Assembly: GCA_949825025.1 (NCBI GenBank) | Contig: OX463783.1 | Location: 11,939,628 to 12,003,627 of the forward strand | Reading direction: 5' to 3' | DNA: 64,000 bases | Origin: Siphlonurus alternatus | Lineage: Eukaryota > Arthropoda > Insecta > Ephemeroptera > Siphlonuridae | Translations under genes and position numbers: made by a program | Part shown: in pieces, positions 10,661 through 23,006 of the stretch | Numbering within the stretch: position 1 is the first letter of the stretch | Layout of the letters: the number at the start of each line of letters is the position of its first letter | Notes under the pieces: model-generated | The model's input: the letters and a program-made list of their open reading frames with translations, nothing else | Told to the model about the DNA's origin: nothing | Database searches by the model: none

Positions 10661-11008
10661 CGTTTAAAAACCTTCAAAATCTTGCTGCAAAATGCTGAGA
10701 CAATTTATAATTGCCGCACAATCAAATTAAGCATAGCATATACAAAAATCGTTTGTTTGCGGCACAATTTTGAGTATGTGTTGGTATAATAAAATTAAAG
10801 ACGCAATTTGAGATCTTGATACGGCATTAACTATAAATATACTTTGAATATTACATAATATATATTATATTTGTTGTGAAAAATGGCGTTACTAACTTCC
10901 TTCTTTAATACGACGCGCGTGACGTCAGACAAACGACAGAAAAACAGACTTTATAAATAAAGTCAACTTCCCCTCCCGCGTCGGTCACCCGCCCCTCTCC
11001 ACTTACAA

Positions 11009-11153
11009 GGGGGTATTTCGTCCGGGGGTATTTCGTCCGGGAGTATTTCGTCCGGGGATATTTCGTCCGGGAGTATTTCGTCCGGGGGTATTTCGTCCGG
11101 TCCGGGCGGGGATATTTGGTCCGGGGGTATTTCGTCCGGGGGTATTTGGTCCG
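11009..11153 (-). repeat. 15-bp tandem array, right arm end
   Basis: Exact inverted counterpart of 8002-8146 (coordinate sums 19155), read as GGGGTATTTCGTCCG units on the + strand. It ends one base into GGTCCG|CTTACC, after which the flanking 12-bp direct repeat begins at 11160. Confidence 0.95.
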
Positions 11154-11171
11154 CTTACCATGTTCAACATT

Positions 11172-14100
11172 GCATTATAATTTTGTGTCAATTTTTGTAA
11201 AAAAATAGCTGTTTTTATAAATAATAATTAATTTCACGAGATCCTGTATATTATAATAGTTATATTTATTATTATAATACATATAAGTCACACTCTCACA
11301 CTTACTAAAAGTATATACGATTCTTCAGTACATTTAGAAGGAAAAGTAAAAAAAAAATATAAGTTTTAAAGTTGCATAATTTCTTTTTTAGTAAATAGCA
11401 ATAATAATAATAATTAATATTCATACAAATTACCACACAAGATGATGTTGCTAAATACCTCATAGGGCCGTATATCCGCCAACTGCAGATGTTAATAATT
11501 ATGACTATTTAAAAGGTAAAAATATTTTTCTCGTAATTTCTTAAATTATAAAAAATTACCTTCTATAGAAAAAATAGAAAAAAAAAAGTTTTTTACACAA
11601 TATTTAAGAAATATGTTTAATTTGTATTTAAATACAAAATTTTGTTCACAGTAACTGGTTTCATGTTTAAAAAAAAATATTTATTTGAAGTTCCGAAGAT
11701 TCCTACAAGATTCACTACAAGTTATGTAAATGGAAGAAAATGAATGAACAGCTACACCTATTTTTTTTTCTATGTTGCAAAAATTGTGTTTAACCATCAA
11801 CATTTTCAAAATACTTTTATATTTTTAGAGAATGTAAAATATGATCAAAATTTTGTATATAAGCATTGAATTTGTCATAGTTTTTTAATTTATATGGCAT
11901 TGAATGTCGTAGAACGCCTCTAATTTAACATTGAAGCTTAATTCAGTGACATCACTAATTAATTAACACAACTAAATAATACAAAAATACCATATTGATG
12001 ATTAAAAAAAAACTTAGAAATTCCATCAAGCTGTTTTATATTTTTTTTTTATAATTGTTATAAGACTTAGCATAATTATATTAAAAGACATAGACATACA
12101 AAATTAAAGGGAGAAAGATCGAATTCGAAAAGTGTTTTGGGTTGGAGGTTTATCATTTTTTTTTTATCAAAGTTGTATGAGTCTTATCTATGGTCTGTTT
12201 TAACCTACCTAACCATATACTATAACCACGTGACTTTATTATTTTTTTTATACTGACTGAATGGAGTTTGAAGAGGAACACCATACAAACTACTGCAGAA
12301 ACGCCGTCAGCCAGAGACGGTAGTTTTCCAGCAATTCACTCGGCTATGGTAGACACCGGTATAGACGGTCTGTGGGAGGAGGGGGGAGGTGAATTGATGG
12401 TACTCCCAGTGAGAGCATGATGCTTCTTCACATGGTATCCTAGGATACCACAGCAACAAGCCCATACTGCATCGATAGAAACTGAAATTTTTATATTTTC
12501 AATGTTATTTATTATAAAACATGAAAAATGAAAACAAAATTTATAAGTTATTAAAGTTATAACATAGGCATTGTTTCATATAGATTCCTATGATGTTGCT
12601 AAAATAATATAATTATATTGAAGAAACCATGGAAACCTTAGTTAAAATGGTCAATATAGCTGAAACGTAGAGACAGTTATTGCATAAATATACAATTTTT
12701 CTACCTACCTTTGTAGTAAATAAAATTGTCAATACTCAATAAATAAAAATGTCATGTTGACAGCATAAACATGATCATGTCTTTGAAGAAAAGAATCGAT
12801 TCCAACAGCAACAATAATATTTCATAGTACACCTGTATGAAAAACTAACCTTACACAATGTATAAGGGAGAAATTGAAATTCTGATGTACTTTTAAAGTA
12901 CTTATTGTAGCGTAAATATGTCACATTTTGTTTTCAATTTATTTATATGAAAGTAATGATTATTTTGCGTGTGTTTTTAAAATAAAAAATTGTTTTTTTT
13001 TTTATTATTATAGAAAAATAAGTATTAAATAAAAATTTAGCAAAATTGTTTTTATTCATGCAAAACAATAAACTGTAAAGGCTTATGTCCATAAAAAAAA
13101 ATCATTATTATATACTTATATACAGTTTAAAAAATATAAAATTTCTTTCGGAAGTGACATGTATTTTGGTTATAAAAAAAACAATAAATCTCTGCTCAGA
13201 TAATCAAATTCTTAATTTAATATTTCTTTGAAAGATTCATCTTTAAAATATAAGTAAGCATGGATTCTTTTGCAATCCAGGAAATGATATTAAATTGATT
13301 AAACTGTATCTATGATAAGATGAAGTAGAAAAAAAATAATAAAAAGAATTTTTCTAAAGGTTTGTGACAGGCACGAAAAATAATAATAATAAAAAAATAG
13401 AAATGCTTGAGAGGGTCGTATAAGATGTACTTGAACTACATGGGCAGTTAGCATATATATGACATATTAAGTTAAATTAGAATACTCTTTAACTTTATGT
13501 TTAAAAACCAAAAACAGAAAAAAATTTAATAATAAATATTTTTTTAATGTTCGAATTAGTAAAACTTTTTTTATACATTTGTCAAAACAATAGTTATAAA
13601 CTTATTTAAAGTAACTTTTTTTTTTTGTATAAATGGAAATTTACTGCGTTACGCATTTCTACGCTATGACATAAATTGTCTATTTTATTGTGCATAATTA
13701 TATACATATTTTTTGTAACTTATATTGTATACTGTACACGGTATATACCTCTTCTAGCTTCCAACAATATTATAAATTTCAGCAAATACAAAATTCCTGC
13801 TTCAAAGTTTATTATAAAAGAAAGCTTTCTCTTGCGGCTACATCCCCTGACATTTTTTTCATTTGTCAACTTTTTTATTTTGAAATATTTAAAAGATGGA
13901 GAATTTCGGGCAACTTTTTGTAAAAATAATAAAAATTATACTTAGAAAGTCGAGCAAATTTTTTCTTACATGACTCACCGTAGAAAAATGAATAAAGCAT
14001 TGTAGCCGTAACATCTATTACTTTTAAAAGTAAGGGAACTTGGAAACCTAAATCCAAATGGTCGATAAAGAAAATAATCCTTCTTTCCTAATGCAACCTG

Positions 14101-14618
14101 ATCTATTATTGAAGCAATTTAAGAAGTCTGAGAGCGTTGCATTGAGTTTTGAACTCATTACCTGTGAATTAACCGGAAGTGCCATACTACACAGTATAAT
14201 ATGGATCATTTCAAAAGGCGTTGCACAAATACCATAATTCTATAATTAATATCCAAATACTAAAATTAGCAGTAACGTCCATCAGTATATAATTTTATTA
14301 CCATCTGTTATTGAAGCAGAAAATTTGATAGGTTTTAACAAATTGATTGGTGCACAATTAATGGTTGTGTTGCTTTTAAGCTCACTATGTGTGTGTGGAT
14401 TCATTATCTTATCAACGTTAAAAACACTTGAACTGTTTTAGAATAGATGATGGGACAAGTACATGCATGCATCAAGCTTCGTTAAGTGATGGCATATGGG
14501 ACTTTCATTAAAGACTATAATATGTATAGCAAGTCTAATCATAGATGATACATTTTTTTATTAAGTCTATATATATTAATAAATTGATAATGGAAAATTT
14601 TATGCAAGAAAAGCTTAA
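11172..14618. other. AT-rich noncoding DNA with candidate regulatory islands
   Basis: No supported gene. An island at about 12240-12480 is GC-richer, with ACGCCGTCAGCCAGAGACGG, a G-run (GGGAGGAGGGGGGAGG) and an 18-bp palindrome. Another at about 14090-14240 contains ACCGGAAGTG (14172-14181), a consensus-like ETS site. About 14440-14520 contains CATGCATGCATC and TTAAGTG. The ORF at 13676-13945 is hydrophobic and AT-driven, with no domain, and is not called. Confidence 0.4.
12433..12450. repeat. Perfect 18-bp palindrome
   Basis: TGGTATCCTAGGATACCA is its own reverse complement with no spacer. It sits in a GC-richer island, so unlike most palindromes in this window it is not an AT artefact. It may be a dimeric protein-binding site or chance. 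Confidence 0.6.
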
Positions 14619-14927
14619 TGGACAACTTACATGAAAATATTTTATTGCAAAAATTAAAAGAGGTTATCAAATTATGCCAATCTGAATGTTTTTAGAATTT
14701 TTGAGTCCGGGAACTATTTTTAAATAATTATTGAAAGTTCTGTAAGTTAAGTGGCCGGATAGGGCAAAAACGCCTATTGACGCCTTCAGGGGGGCGTGGA
14801 CGCACTTTTAATAATTTTTTTAAAATAGTTCTTGGTTTCAAAAAAATCTGAAAAAATTCAAAGTATAGCATAATTTTGTACCCTCTATTCATTTCTGTAA
14901 TAAAAAATTTTCATGTAAGTTGTCCAC
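14619..14927. mobile_element. Palindromic MITE-like element, family B
   Basis: Inverted ends TGGACAACTTACATGAAAAT (left) and its complement ending TCATGTAAGTTGTCCA (right). The arms pair, with mismatches, for about 100 bp: AAATTATG with CATAATTT, GGGAAC against GTTCTTGG, TTTTTAAATAATTATT against AATAATTTTTTTAAAA. The centre is a GC-richer loop with GGCAAAAACGCC and GGGGGGCGTGGACGC. No coding capacity. A target duplication was not identified. Confidence 0.7.
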
Positions 14928-16269
14928 TGTCATTGATTTAATGGATATTTGGTTATAAAATGTTCAAATTGATTTTAAAAGTACATTTTACTCCATGCAT
15001 GCAGTAAGTTGGTATAAATAAGTACAATGCATATATAATATAATACTAAATATAAGTAAAAAAAAATATACTGCATTGAAGTTTTGGACTCTTTAAATAT
15101 TTTCCTTTTCTATATAACACATGCGGAAGGGTGAATTATCGTCATTAAAATATAAGCAATTTAATTTTTTTAATTCACTGAATGTGCTGTTTCCTATATA
15201 TTTGTTATCAAAATAAAGTAAGTCCCTTTCGCTTTAAGAATTCACTAGCGACATCGTTGTGATATTTTGGAATTAAAGGCCATAAATCCCGGATGTCTAC
15301 GATTTTATTACTAAATTCTCATTTCTTATATAATTATAATATAATTCTTTCCGCTTTATATTAAATTAAATTTCTATGTAAAACTTGATTACATAACATC
15401 AAAGTAAAAAAAAAAAAAAAGACAAAATTCTAAATACAAGGAAACAGTGTAGGTGGTCAATAATTAAATTGATATTAAAACTCTTTTTATTCTAAGAAAT
15501 TGTACCAAGTAAGGAAAATTTTATGCTTTGTCAAGCTGTATTTATCGAAAATTACGTCACAAGTTTACATTATACGTACAAGTAGTTAATTTTATATTTT
15601 AAAAGTCATTAAAAATATATAATTTTTAGTTATAAAGGTAGAAATTATTATTATATAAGAACTAAAAAATATTTAAACACAAATGTCTTTTAACACCTGT
15701 GTAGTTATTATTACCTTATGTTTCCCTTCTTTTTTTTTTCTATCTCAATTTTTAATAACAATGTTAGGAAAAAAATTATATTTAAAGATTGTAAGTTAAC
15801 AATGTTATTTTTTTTTGTTCTTCTACAAAAGTAACAATGACATAGTTTTTTTTTTTAACTTGCACCTTTTTCTTTACCTCTACGCCTTAATTACTAGTAA
15901 TTAGATGGCGTCAGACGAACAAGTAGGAGTAAAAACTCTCCTCATTTCCGACCTTTCTTAGCTTCTTTCTACTAATTTGATCTGACCACGTTAAGGGGAA
16001 AAAAACTAAAATTAAAAACATTTTTTATATCTTTTCTCTTACACAGGAAAAAAATATTTGTCCATTAATTATTGAGTTGCTCTATTTTTTATTTTAATAT
16101 ATAAATGATTATAATCATAAAGTTTTACAAGAATAATAACGAAGATTGGGTAACAGAACTCTTCATAATAATTAATAAAATAGGCATATTATAGTGGCGG
16201 AGATTGCCCAGCATAAAGGTATATTATATATGTAAAAGTACATCAATTTAGAATTATTCATATTTATAA

Positions 16270-16310
<41 letters not shown>
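16270..16310. repeat. (GA)n microsatellite
   Basis: About 40 bp of GA repeat with one A-rich interruption. GA repeats bind GAGA factor in insects, but no promoter is evident beside this one. Confidence 0.95.
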
Positions 16311-17458
16311 TGAATTGTTTGTACTAATTATGGAAAAACTGATGTGTTACATAGTAAATTCATTTTCTTTTTGAGGTTCAATTCTTCAAGAATAATATTT
16401 TTACTTGGGATATTTTTCTATGCAAACAGTGCATGCATTATGACACAAGTTGCTGTAAAATCAATGTTGTCAAAATCTAAAGTACAAAACAAATTTAATA
16501 TAAAAAAATGAAAAATACATTAATTAAGAAAAATTACAAATTTGCGTAAGAAGAACGAAGTTAAAACTGCTTGATAAAAATTATGTTAAAATTCTAACAA
16601 AAAACTTAAATACCTATTTTTTTTTTTTATATTCAACTCATAAAATTTATATTGACATATTTCGTTGTAGTCTCAGAGTATAATATTATATATATCTGCA
16701 TTTATGCCATTTATATAATTATTGTTACAATGTACCTTTTTGTGATTGAGGGAACTGAGGGAACTCACTTAATGTGGGACAAGTATTATTTAGTGTTATA
16801 TCGTCAAAAATACCATTATTTTAATTAAGAAGCATTGTATTATATTTGCATAAAGTAACTAAATTTATAAATTGAAACTTATACAAAGTTTATATTAATT
16901 CACAAGCACCGTAGACGGAATATATGATGAAATTTAATACTGACATATACAGTATAGTTTCACCTTACGTGATATAAATCGATATGGAATAAATTGTATA
17001 TATCCTTTAGGTACTAAAATAGATAACAGTCTAGCCATGATAACAATTTCTCTCCCAATTGAATATTTAATGTTTTTTTTTTAAAAAAAAAAGGAAGTAT
17101 TAGTAATCTATTGATGAAGAGAGCTTTTAAAATAATGACAATATATAAATTTTTACGTCATATATATTTTTTTATATAATAATATGATGAGGGGTAAATT
17201 TTATGGAGAAAAGCTTTTTTTATCTTAAAAAGTTGAAATCATTAATTATTAATATATTTTTTTTTAAAAGTAAAAATCTAGTATAGGGGAGAAAAAAAAT
17301 ATATATAAAAGAATGGAACAGAGTGGGGGATGATATATAAAAAATAAAAGGAGATTGGAAAGGTGGGAGGCATAAGAAAAAAAAAAGTTAGTAAGAAAGA
17401 AAAAGGCGCTATATGAGCATCTCCTCGCGCAGAAATTTTTGTACGCAGATCTGTTGGG

Positions 17459-17830
17459 TTCTTCTCATTTCCCCTCCCCTACATCTTTTTTTTTTCTTAT
17501 ATTTCTCATCCACCCCCTCCCTTTTATTTTCTCCCTTTTTTTTTCTTCCCTCCCCCACCCCCCTCTTACTCCTCCACGTTTTTGGCGCGACATTCGCTAA
17601 AGATGCAAGACATACCATCTTAAAGCTCTGTATATTTTTTTTTTCCTTTTTTTACCTTCTTCCTTTTTTTAACCCCCCACTACTTTCGTATATATATATA
17701 ATTATATATATTTCTTTTCTTAATTCCCCTCTTTTCCTTTAACTCACTTCCCCTTAAAATTTCCCCACTACTTTTATTTACCTCCCCTCTACTTCGTGTC
17801 TCTCTCTCTCTCGCTCTTGCTCTACGAAAA
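17459..17830 (+). repeat. Polypyrimidine tract region
   Basis: Much of 370 bp is C/T on the + strand, in blocks such as TTTCCCCTCCCCTAC, CACCCCCTCCC, TTCCCTCCCCCACCCCCCTC and CTCTCTCTCTCTCGCTC. It is broken by a short mixed segment (about 17576-17625). Similar blocks recur at 18421-18480, 60130-60290, 60840-60955 and 61340-61400. Such tracts can form triplex DNA, or could be splice or transcript features of a + strand transcript. Confidence 0.7.
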
Positions 17831-18492
17831 GTCCGATTGATTATAAAGTATATGCAGGACTCCAGTATGAGTTTGGCTGCCTTACAGAGAACATTAAAAA
17901 AATAAGGCAGTAAAAAAAAATAGATTTATATTAATTATTTTTTAATTATTAAATTTTTTTTACATAAAAATTATATATATATATATTATTGAAAGGTGTG
18001 TGTTTTAAAAAAAAATGATATGAAGACTTGTGACAAATAGTTCCTAAACAAAAAGTGTTAATTATTGTGTGCTTTTTTTTTTAAAAAAACAACATAAAAA
18101 GTGAAGAAAAAAATAGTTCCTAATACAATCAACTTATTTAAAAAAAATCATTTTTTTTAAAAGGATTTAATTTTTTTTTCTTTGTGACATATTAAAAAAT
18201 TATAACATTCCGTGAATGAAGTGCAATGCTACAAGGTAAGATTGTTTATTATTATTTTTTTTAAATTATGTTTTGATATTTTGTTATCTTGAAAGTTATA
18301 TACAGTAGATAAGATTTGAGAAGTTACCACGTGCTCCTTTGAGGCTGGTCAGTGTGTTTTTTGGTCAAACTTGACTGATTTTTCTGTTCGTTGGAAGCAA
18401 CATAGCTGCCTACGTATCTACCCCTCTCACCCCTCCCCTAGTCCAGTTTTTTTTTATCCTTTTTTTTTTTCTTCGGTTTTCCTAGTACGGTC

Positions 18493-18520
18493 TGGCGCCT
18501 ATGCTAGACATACGGCGCCA
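18493..18520. repeat. GGCGCC inverted repeat
   Basis: TGGCGCCTATG is followed six bases later by CATACGGCGCCA, its near-perfect inverse with one extra base. It is GC-rich inside AT-rich DNA. A partially similar string (TTGGCGCGACATTC, then AAGACATACC) occurs at about 17581-17618, so the motif may belong to a dispersed unit. Confidence 0.5.
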
Positions 18521-20613
18521 CTTTGCAGTGTGACTCTTCCATATAATATTTTTCTCAACATACATGCCTAGTTTTTTAATAAAAATTTACATAGAATAAT
18601 TAAAATATGACAATTTTAAATATTAATATTTTTAATATCTTGATGTTTTGGCGGGAAATTAAGATGAAATTAAATTTATTATATCTTAATTTTTTATATT
18701 AATTCAATTTATTACGTAATTAAAAGATTATATTGAAGAAATAATGAAATAAAGTTCAAACAATGAGTCGCATTTTATTTGTAGTATAGCGGTTTTCATT
18801 AAAAATATTTCGTCTTTTGAGTTTACGACACTGATTTTCAATAATTTGCTAGACTTTATGCTATCCCGCACTACATTTATTCACTAGCCGATACTGATAA
18901 GTATTTACAAATAAGGATCATAAATTTCAATAACCGGCATCGGTGCAGCTTTACTTATAGTTTTACAAATTTGAAAGTTATTTATTATAAAAATCCCAGT
19001 TCTGCCAATAATTTACTAACTAAAAAGGATGCAGGATTTGACATTTTATAATTTAAATTTACAAAGATGAAAATATTAGACATTTCACACCATTCGCGTC
19101 AAAGTTTATGACTATAAAAAGGTTTCAAAATAATTTATATTTAATAATTTTTTTAAACCATGGGTTGTCTAATTTAAGTCAAAATTAATATTTTGTAGGG
19201 AAAAAAAAGGTCGTCTCATAGATTGTATTTTTTAACCGTATGACGGCACCTGTTATTTTATTATTAGAAAAAACTTTCTTATTAATCGTATATTGATTGT
19301 ATGATAATGACAGTACATATTAAATAAAGCTTAATATTATATGAAATTAAATTGAAAAGAATTTTAAATTTTTAATAATATTTTATATAATTTAATGTAG
19401 TTTTAAGTTTACCGATGAACAAGCGTGATGTTTTACCGGTCGATGCACGCTCATTTGCCGGCATCTGACGCTCCACCCACTCCCGTTTATAACTATCATA
19501 AAAATTATAATGCGTTAACATCTTGTACTATAATGACAATGATACTTGAGTTGTATTATACTTAATACTATTTCTAATTTTAGGAATGTAAACTAATTAA
19601 TATTGTTAATGAATAATTACGTATTTTACAATTTTTAAATAACAATTGGCGGCAATTTATAGAAATATAACCAGGTTTCGCACTATCAAAGTCAGTTTAA
19701 CTCAAATAAAATTAACCGCGGGTAATGAGAAAACTTAACTTATTCTTGAAGTTTCAACAATAAATTATTATGAATATTAAGTCAAAATATATTACTACAA
19801 AAATATAATTATAGAAACTGCTAGAAGGTAGATATTAATTATGAAATAAAAGTTATTTTTCTATATACAAAAACAACAATATTATTTATACAAAAATTAC
19901 TTTCAAGTGTTATTATTAGTAAATTTCTACTTATACCTTTTGGTTATAATATTTTAAGGGCAAACTTGTTCACACGACTCGTTTATAATATAAGTGATGA
20001 TGGAGTGAAGTTTAGCGTGTCTGCAAAACCTTCTCCAACTACCTTTATATAATATATCATGGAAAAACACTCAGAGAAACGCAAATCTGATGCGAGCAAT
20101 ATCATTTTACAACATCTTTTTAACACCAAAATTAATTTTATATGTCTAACTTTTTGTTTAATAGTAATTAACATAAACAAAATTGTCTCTATTTTATTTT
20201 CAACGAGGCGTTGTGTTTAGGACCTAGTTCGTTGTATTATATTATGACTTGTTTCAAATCCAGAATTAATGTATTATTATAATATACCTCTGTCTATAAT
20301 AGAGAGTCTAACATCTATCAATATGACACAAGTCTCAATTTATTGTTCCATTAAAAATATATTTTTTAGAATTTTTAACATTGTATCTTATAAAATATAG
20401 GAGTTTGGGATATTTTAATTTTTTTATTCTTATGCAAAAGTTCGAATGCATACATACTCATATGGTCATATGCGGCCTGGTAATATTTTAAATGCCTAAT
20501 TTTCTTATGTAAAAATTATTTCCAAATATTATATTGTATATTGCGTCTGCATGGTAAAGATAAATATTTTTTCCTGCAAGTAAAATACAAAAAATTGAAG
20601 AAATATGCATGTT

Positions 20614-20757
20614 AAGCCGGTATTACACGATACAATTTTGCATACAATTTTTCCTTGCAAGAAAATTTCATCTCCATACAAATAAATGGAGTTCAAGTTT
20701 TCTTGAAAGGAAAAATTGTATGCAATAGCTAGAAAAATTGTAATTTAATACCGGCTT
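20614..20757. mobile_element. Palindromic MITE, family A, copy 2
   Basis: Ends AAGCCGGTATTACACGATAC and AATACCGGCTT. The arms pair through GCATACAATTTTTCCTTGCA and AAGGAAAAATTGTATGC. The core has AAATTTCATCTCCATACAAA and ATGGAGTT. 144 bp, no coding capacity. With copies at 22866 and 28099 it defines a family of nearly constant length. Confidence 0.88.
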
Positions 20758-22865
20758 TTTAGAAAAGGCTGTGAAATAATTCAGTAGGGATTATTAATTT
20801 TATGTCGTGTTATATTTGAGACATGAATTATAATTATTTACAGTATTATTAGGACATTACATCTGATAATTGTATGTTCTGATGAGCTACTTTCTTATTT
20901 TTAAACATTAAAAGTGACCTTTATAGCAAAATGTCACTTGTCTGCTTTTGTGCAGTCTGGTGGTCTTATTTTTTAGCACATGAAAAAGTTCTTAACTTTT
21001 AAAATTTATAAATTAAGAACATATATTTTTTTTTAACTTTAATAATTTAAAGCAAGGTTAGATATAATAAAATTTTTAATTACATAAACTAAATTACATA
21101 TTCTATATATGGGAAAGTTTGTGTCGTCTTAACTTTTATGTCATGATATATAAAATTCTGTTTAAGAAGGCTACCAATTCTTAGTAAGAATTATTATTAT
21201 ATAAAGTCCTAAATGTAATAAATTCATTAACTTTTTTTTTTATGATTCTACTTTTATAGTTTTAAATTTAATTTAACACACACACATCTTTGTAGTTTGG
21301 TGTATATTTTTGTATATATATTTTTAATGTTCATCTGGGATATAACGACTGTTTGTCTTAGTAAAGGAAGAAAAAAAAAATCTGTTACATGTGTCCCTAT
21401 GGTACCATTTAGTGATTTTTAGAAAGGAAATGACTCTGACAATGTCTTATGGGGAAAATGTCCTAAGTAACTAACATCGTTGTATCTTGTCACACTTTGA
21501 TACATCTGTTTTTCATGACAGTATTTTTTTACTATACTTGATTACATAACAAAAATATATGTACTATAATTTTATATAGAAAAATTATAAATTTAGATCA
21601 TGGTCTATTTTATTAAGGTCATTTTTAATTATAATTGATAGTCAATATAGAAATTTGATTGTATTATATAAAAAAATCTTATTTTTTTTGTACTTTTAGT
21701 GTTAAAAATTACTATATTAGTTTTAAAATTCTTTTGACACAATTTTTTAAGTATTGATACTTTGTAGTCCTATAAAAAAAATACCTTACAAATTGTTTTA
21801 AAATATAAAAATAGTGAAAATCTTAATTATATCGTCAACAAAAATTTAAGGACATTTTTTTTTTTCAATCTTTTAGATTGAAGAGAAGAGACTGTGAGGA
21901 TAGTAAAGTTATGCGAGAAACGCTTGAAAGAACATCCGTAGTTTTGGGTGATGACCGTCTGCCTATATAACCCACAGCAGGTATACTCTTATGATAAACA
22001 ACTGAGATAAGACACAAGTTCTTTTTCATAGAAGAAAGACTATTCTTTTATTATTTTTTTGTCTCTTAAAAACCGTACAGTAAGGGTGAAAAAAAAAAAA
22101 TTCAATTCAAAAAGCTATTGAAACCTTTTTTTTTCCAAAAGGGAGAGAGAAAATTTTTAAACAACAACAAAAAAAAAAGTTTTATTATACAAGGTTTTTA
22201 AGAACAATACTTTGCCTACTATTATAATATATAAAATTTTAGGTAGGGTAATTTATGCTTGAATAACTGCTTGTATATAGATTTTGAAGGTATAGACATA
22301 TTGTTTACTTGTACAGTATATACCCAAAGTAGAATTTTGCCGCCAAAAGATTTACCCTCCCATATTTGGCACATATATGAAAAAATTCCCTATAGCTTTT
22401 AGGTATAGCTGTAAAATATTTCAGTATGTTTCTTATAATTCTAAAGGTTTTTTTCATTGTTTTTCTAGGCGTGTTTCATGGTTTTTGTATAGATTTAAGA
22501 AAAAAAGGGATACGGTTTTATGATAGATATAGGGTTATATTTTATGATACTATATAGTAGAGTTTCTTTTCTTTACCAAAAAAAAATTTATAGTCGTCGA
22601 TTCATTGAAAAATCTTGAAATCTTGTCTTATCCTAATAGACAAGTCAACTGTGGATTTTATAAATTTTTGACCATAATTTATTATTGAAATATATTGAAT
22701 GCATTTTCTTGTCATACTTACAGAAAATACAGCATGTCAACGCTAAGCAAATGAAAATTTACAATTGACTTGTGATGGGTCCATAAAGTTTGATTTATTT
22801 AAATATTTATGAAAACGAACAAAACTGTCAAAGGCAGTTTGCGCGTTCACTTTGACCTTACTTTT
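20758..22865. other. AT-rich noncoding DNA
   Basis: Between two family A MITEs. No gene, no recognisable exon. A mixed-composition stretch at about 21890-22010 (TTGAAGAGAAGAGACTGTGAGG, then CTGCCTATATAACCCACAGC) is the only patch that departs from background. Confidence 0.45.
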
Positions 22866-23006
22866 AAGCCTGCACATTACACGATGCAATTTTTCCTTAC
22901 AAGAAATTTCATCTCCATACAAACAAATTTAATAGAGCCTAGTTTTCTTGTAAGGAAAAAATTGTATGCAATAATTAGAAAAAATTGTATTATGTAATAC
23001 CGGCTT
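22866..23006. mobile_element. Palindromic MITE, family A, copy 3
   Basis: Ends AAGCCTGCACATTACACGAT and GTAATACCGGCTT. Core TTTTTCCTTACAAGAAATTT, CATCTCCATACAAAC and TTTTCTTGTAAGGAAAAAAT. 141 bp; the centre differs from copies 2 and 4 by a short substitution (AATTTAATAGAGCC). Confidence 0.87.

Larger units (their letters stand above)
14928..20613. other. AT-rich noncoding DNA
   Basis: No supported gene. Contents: poly-A runs near 15406, a (GA)n repeat at 16270, long pyrimidine tracts at 17459-17830 and 18420-18480, an island at about 18330-18550 with CACGTG and a GGCGCC inverted repeat, and a GC-richer patch at about 19415-19490 (ACCGGTCGATGCACGC). The 109-residue frame at 17413-17742 is low-complexity Ser/Pro/Phe/Leu from the pyrimidine tract. 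Confidence 0.5.
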
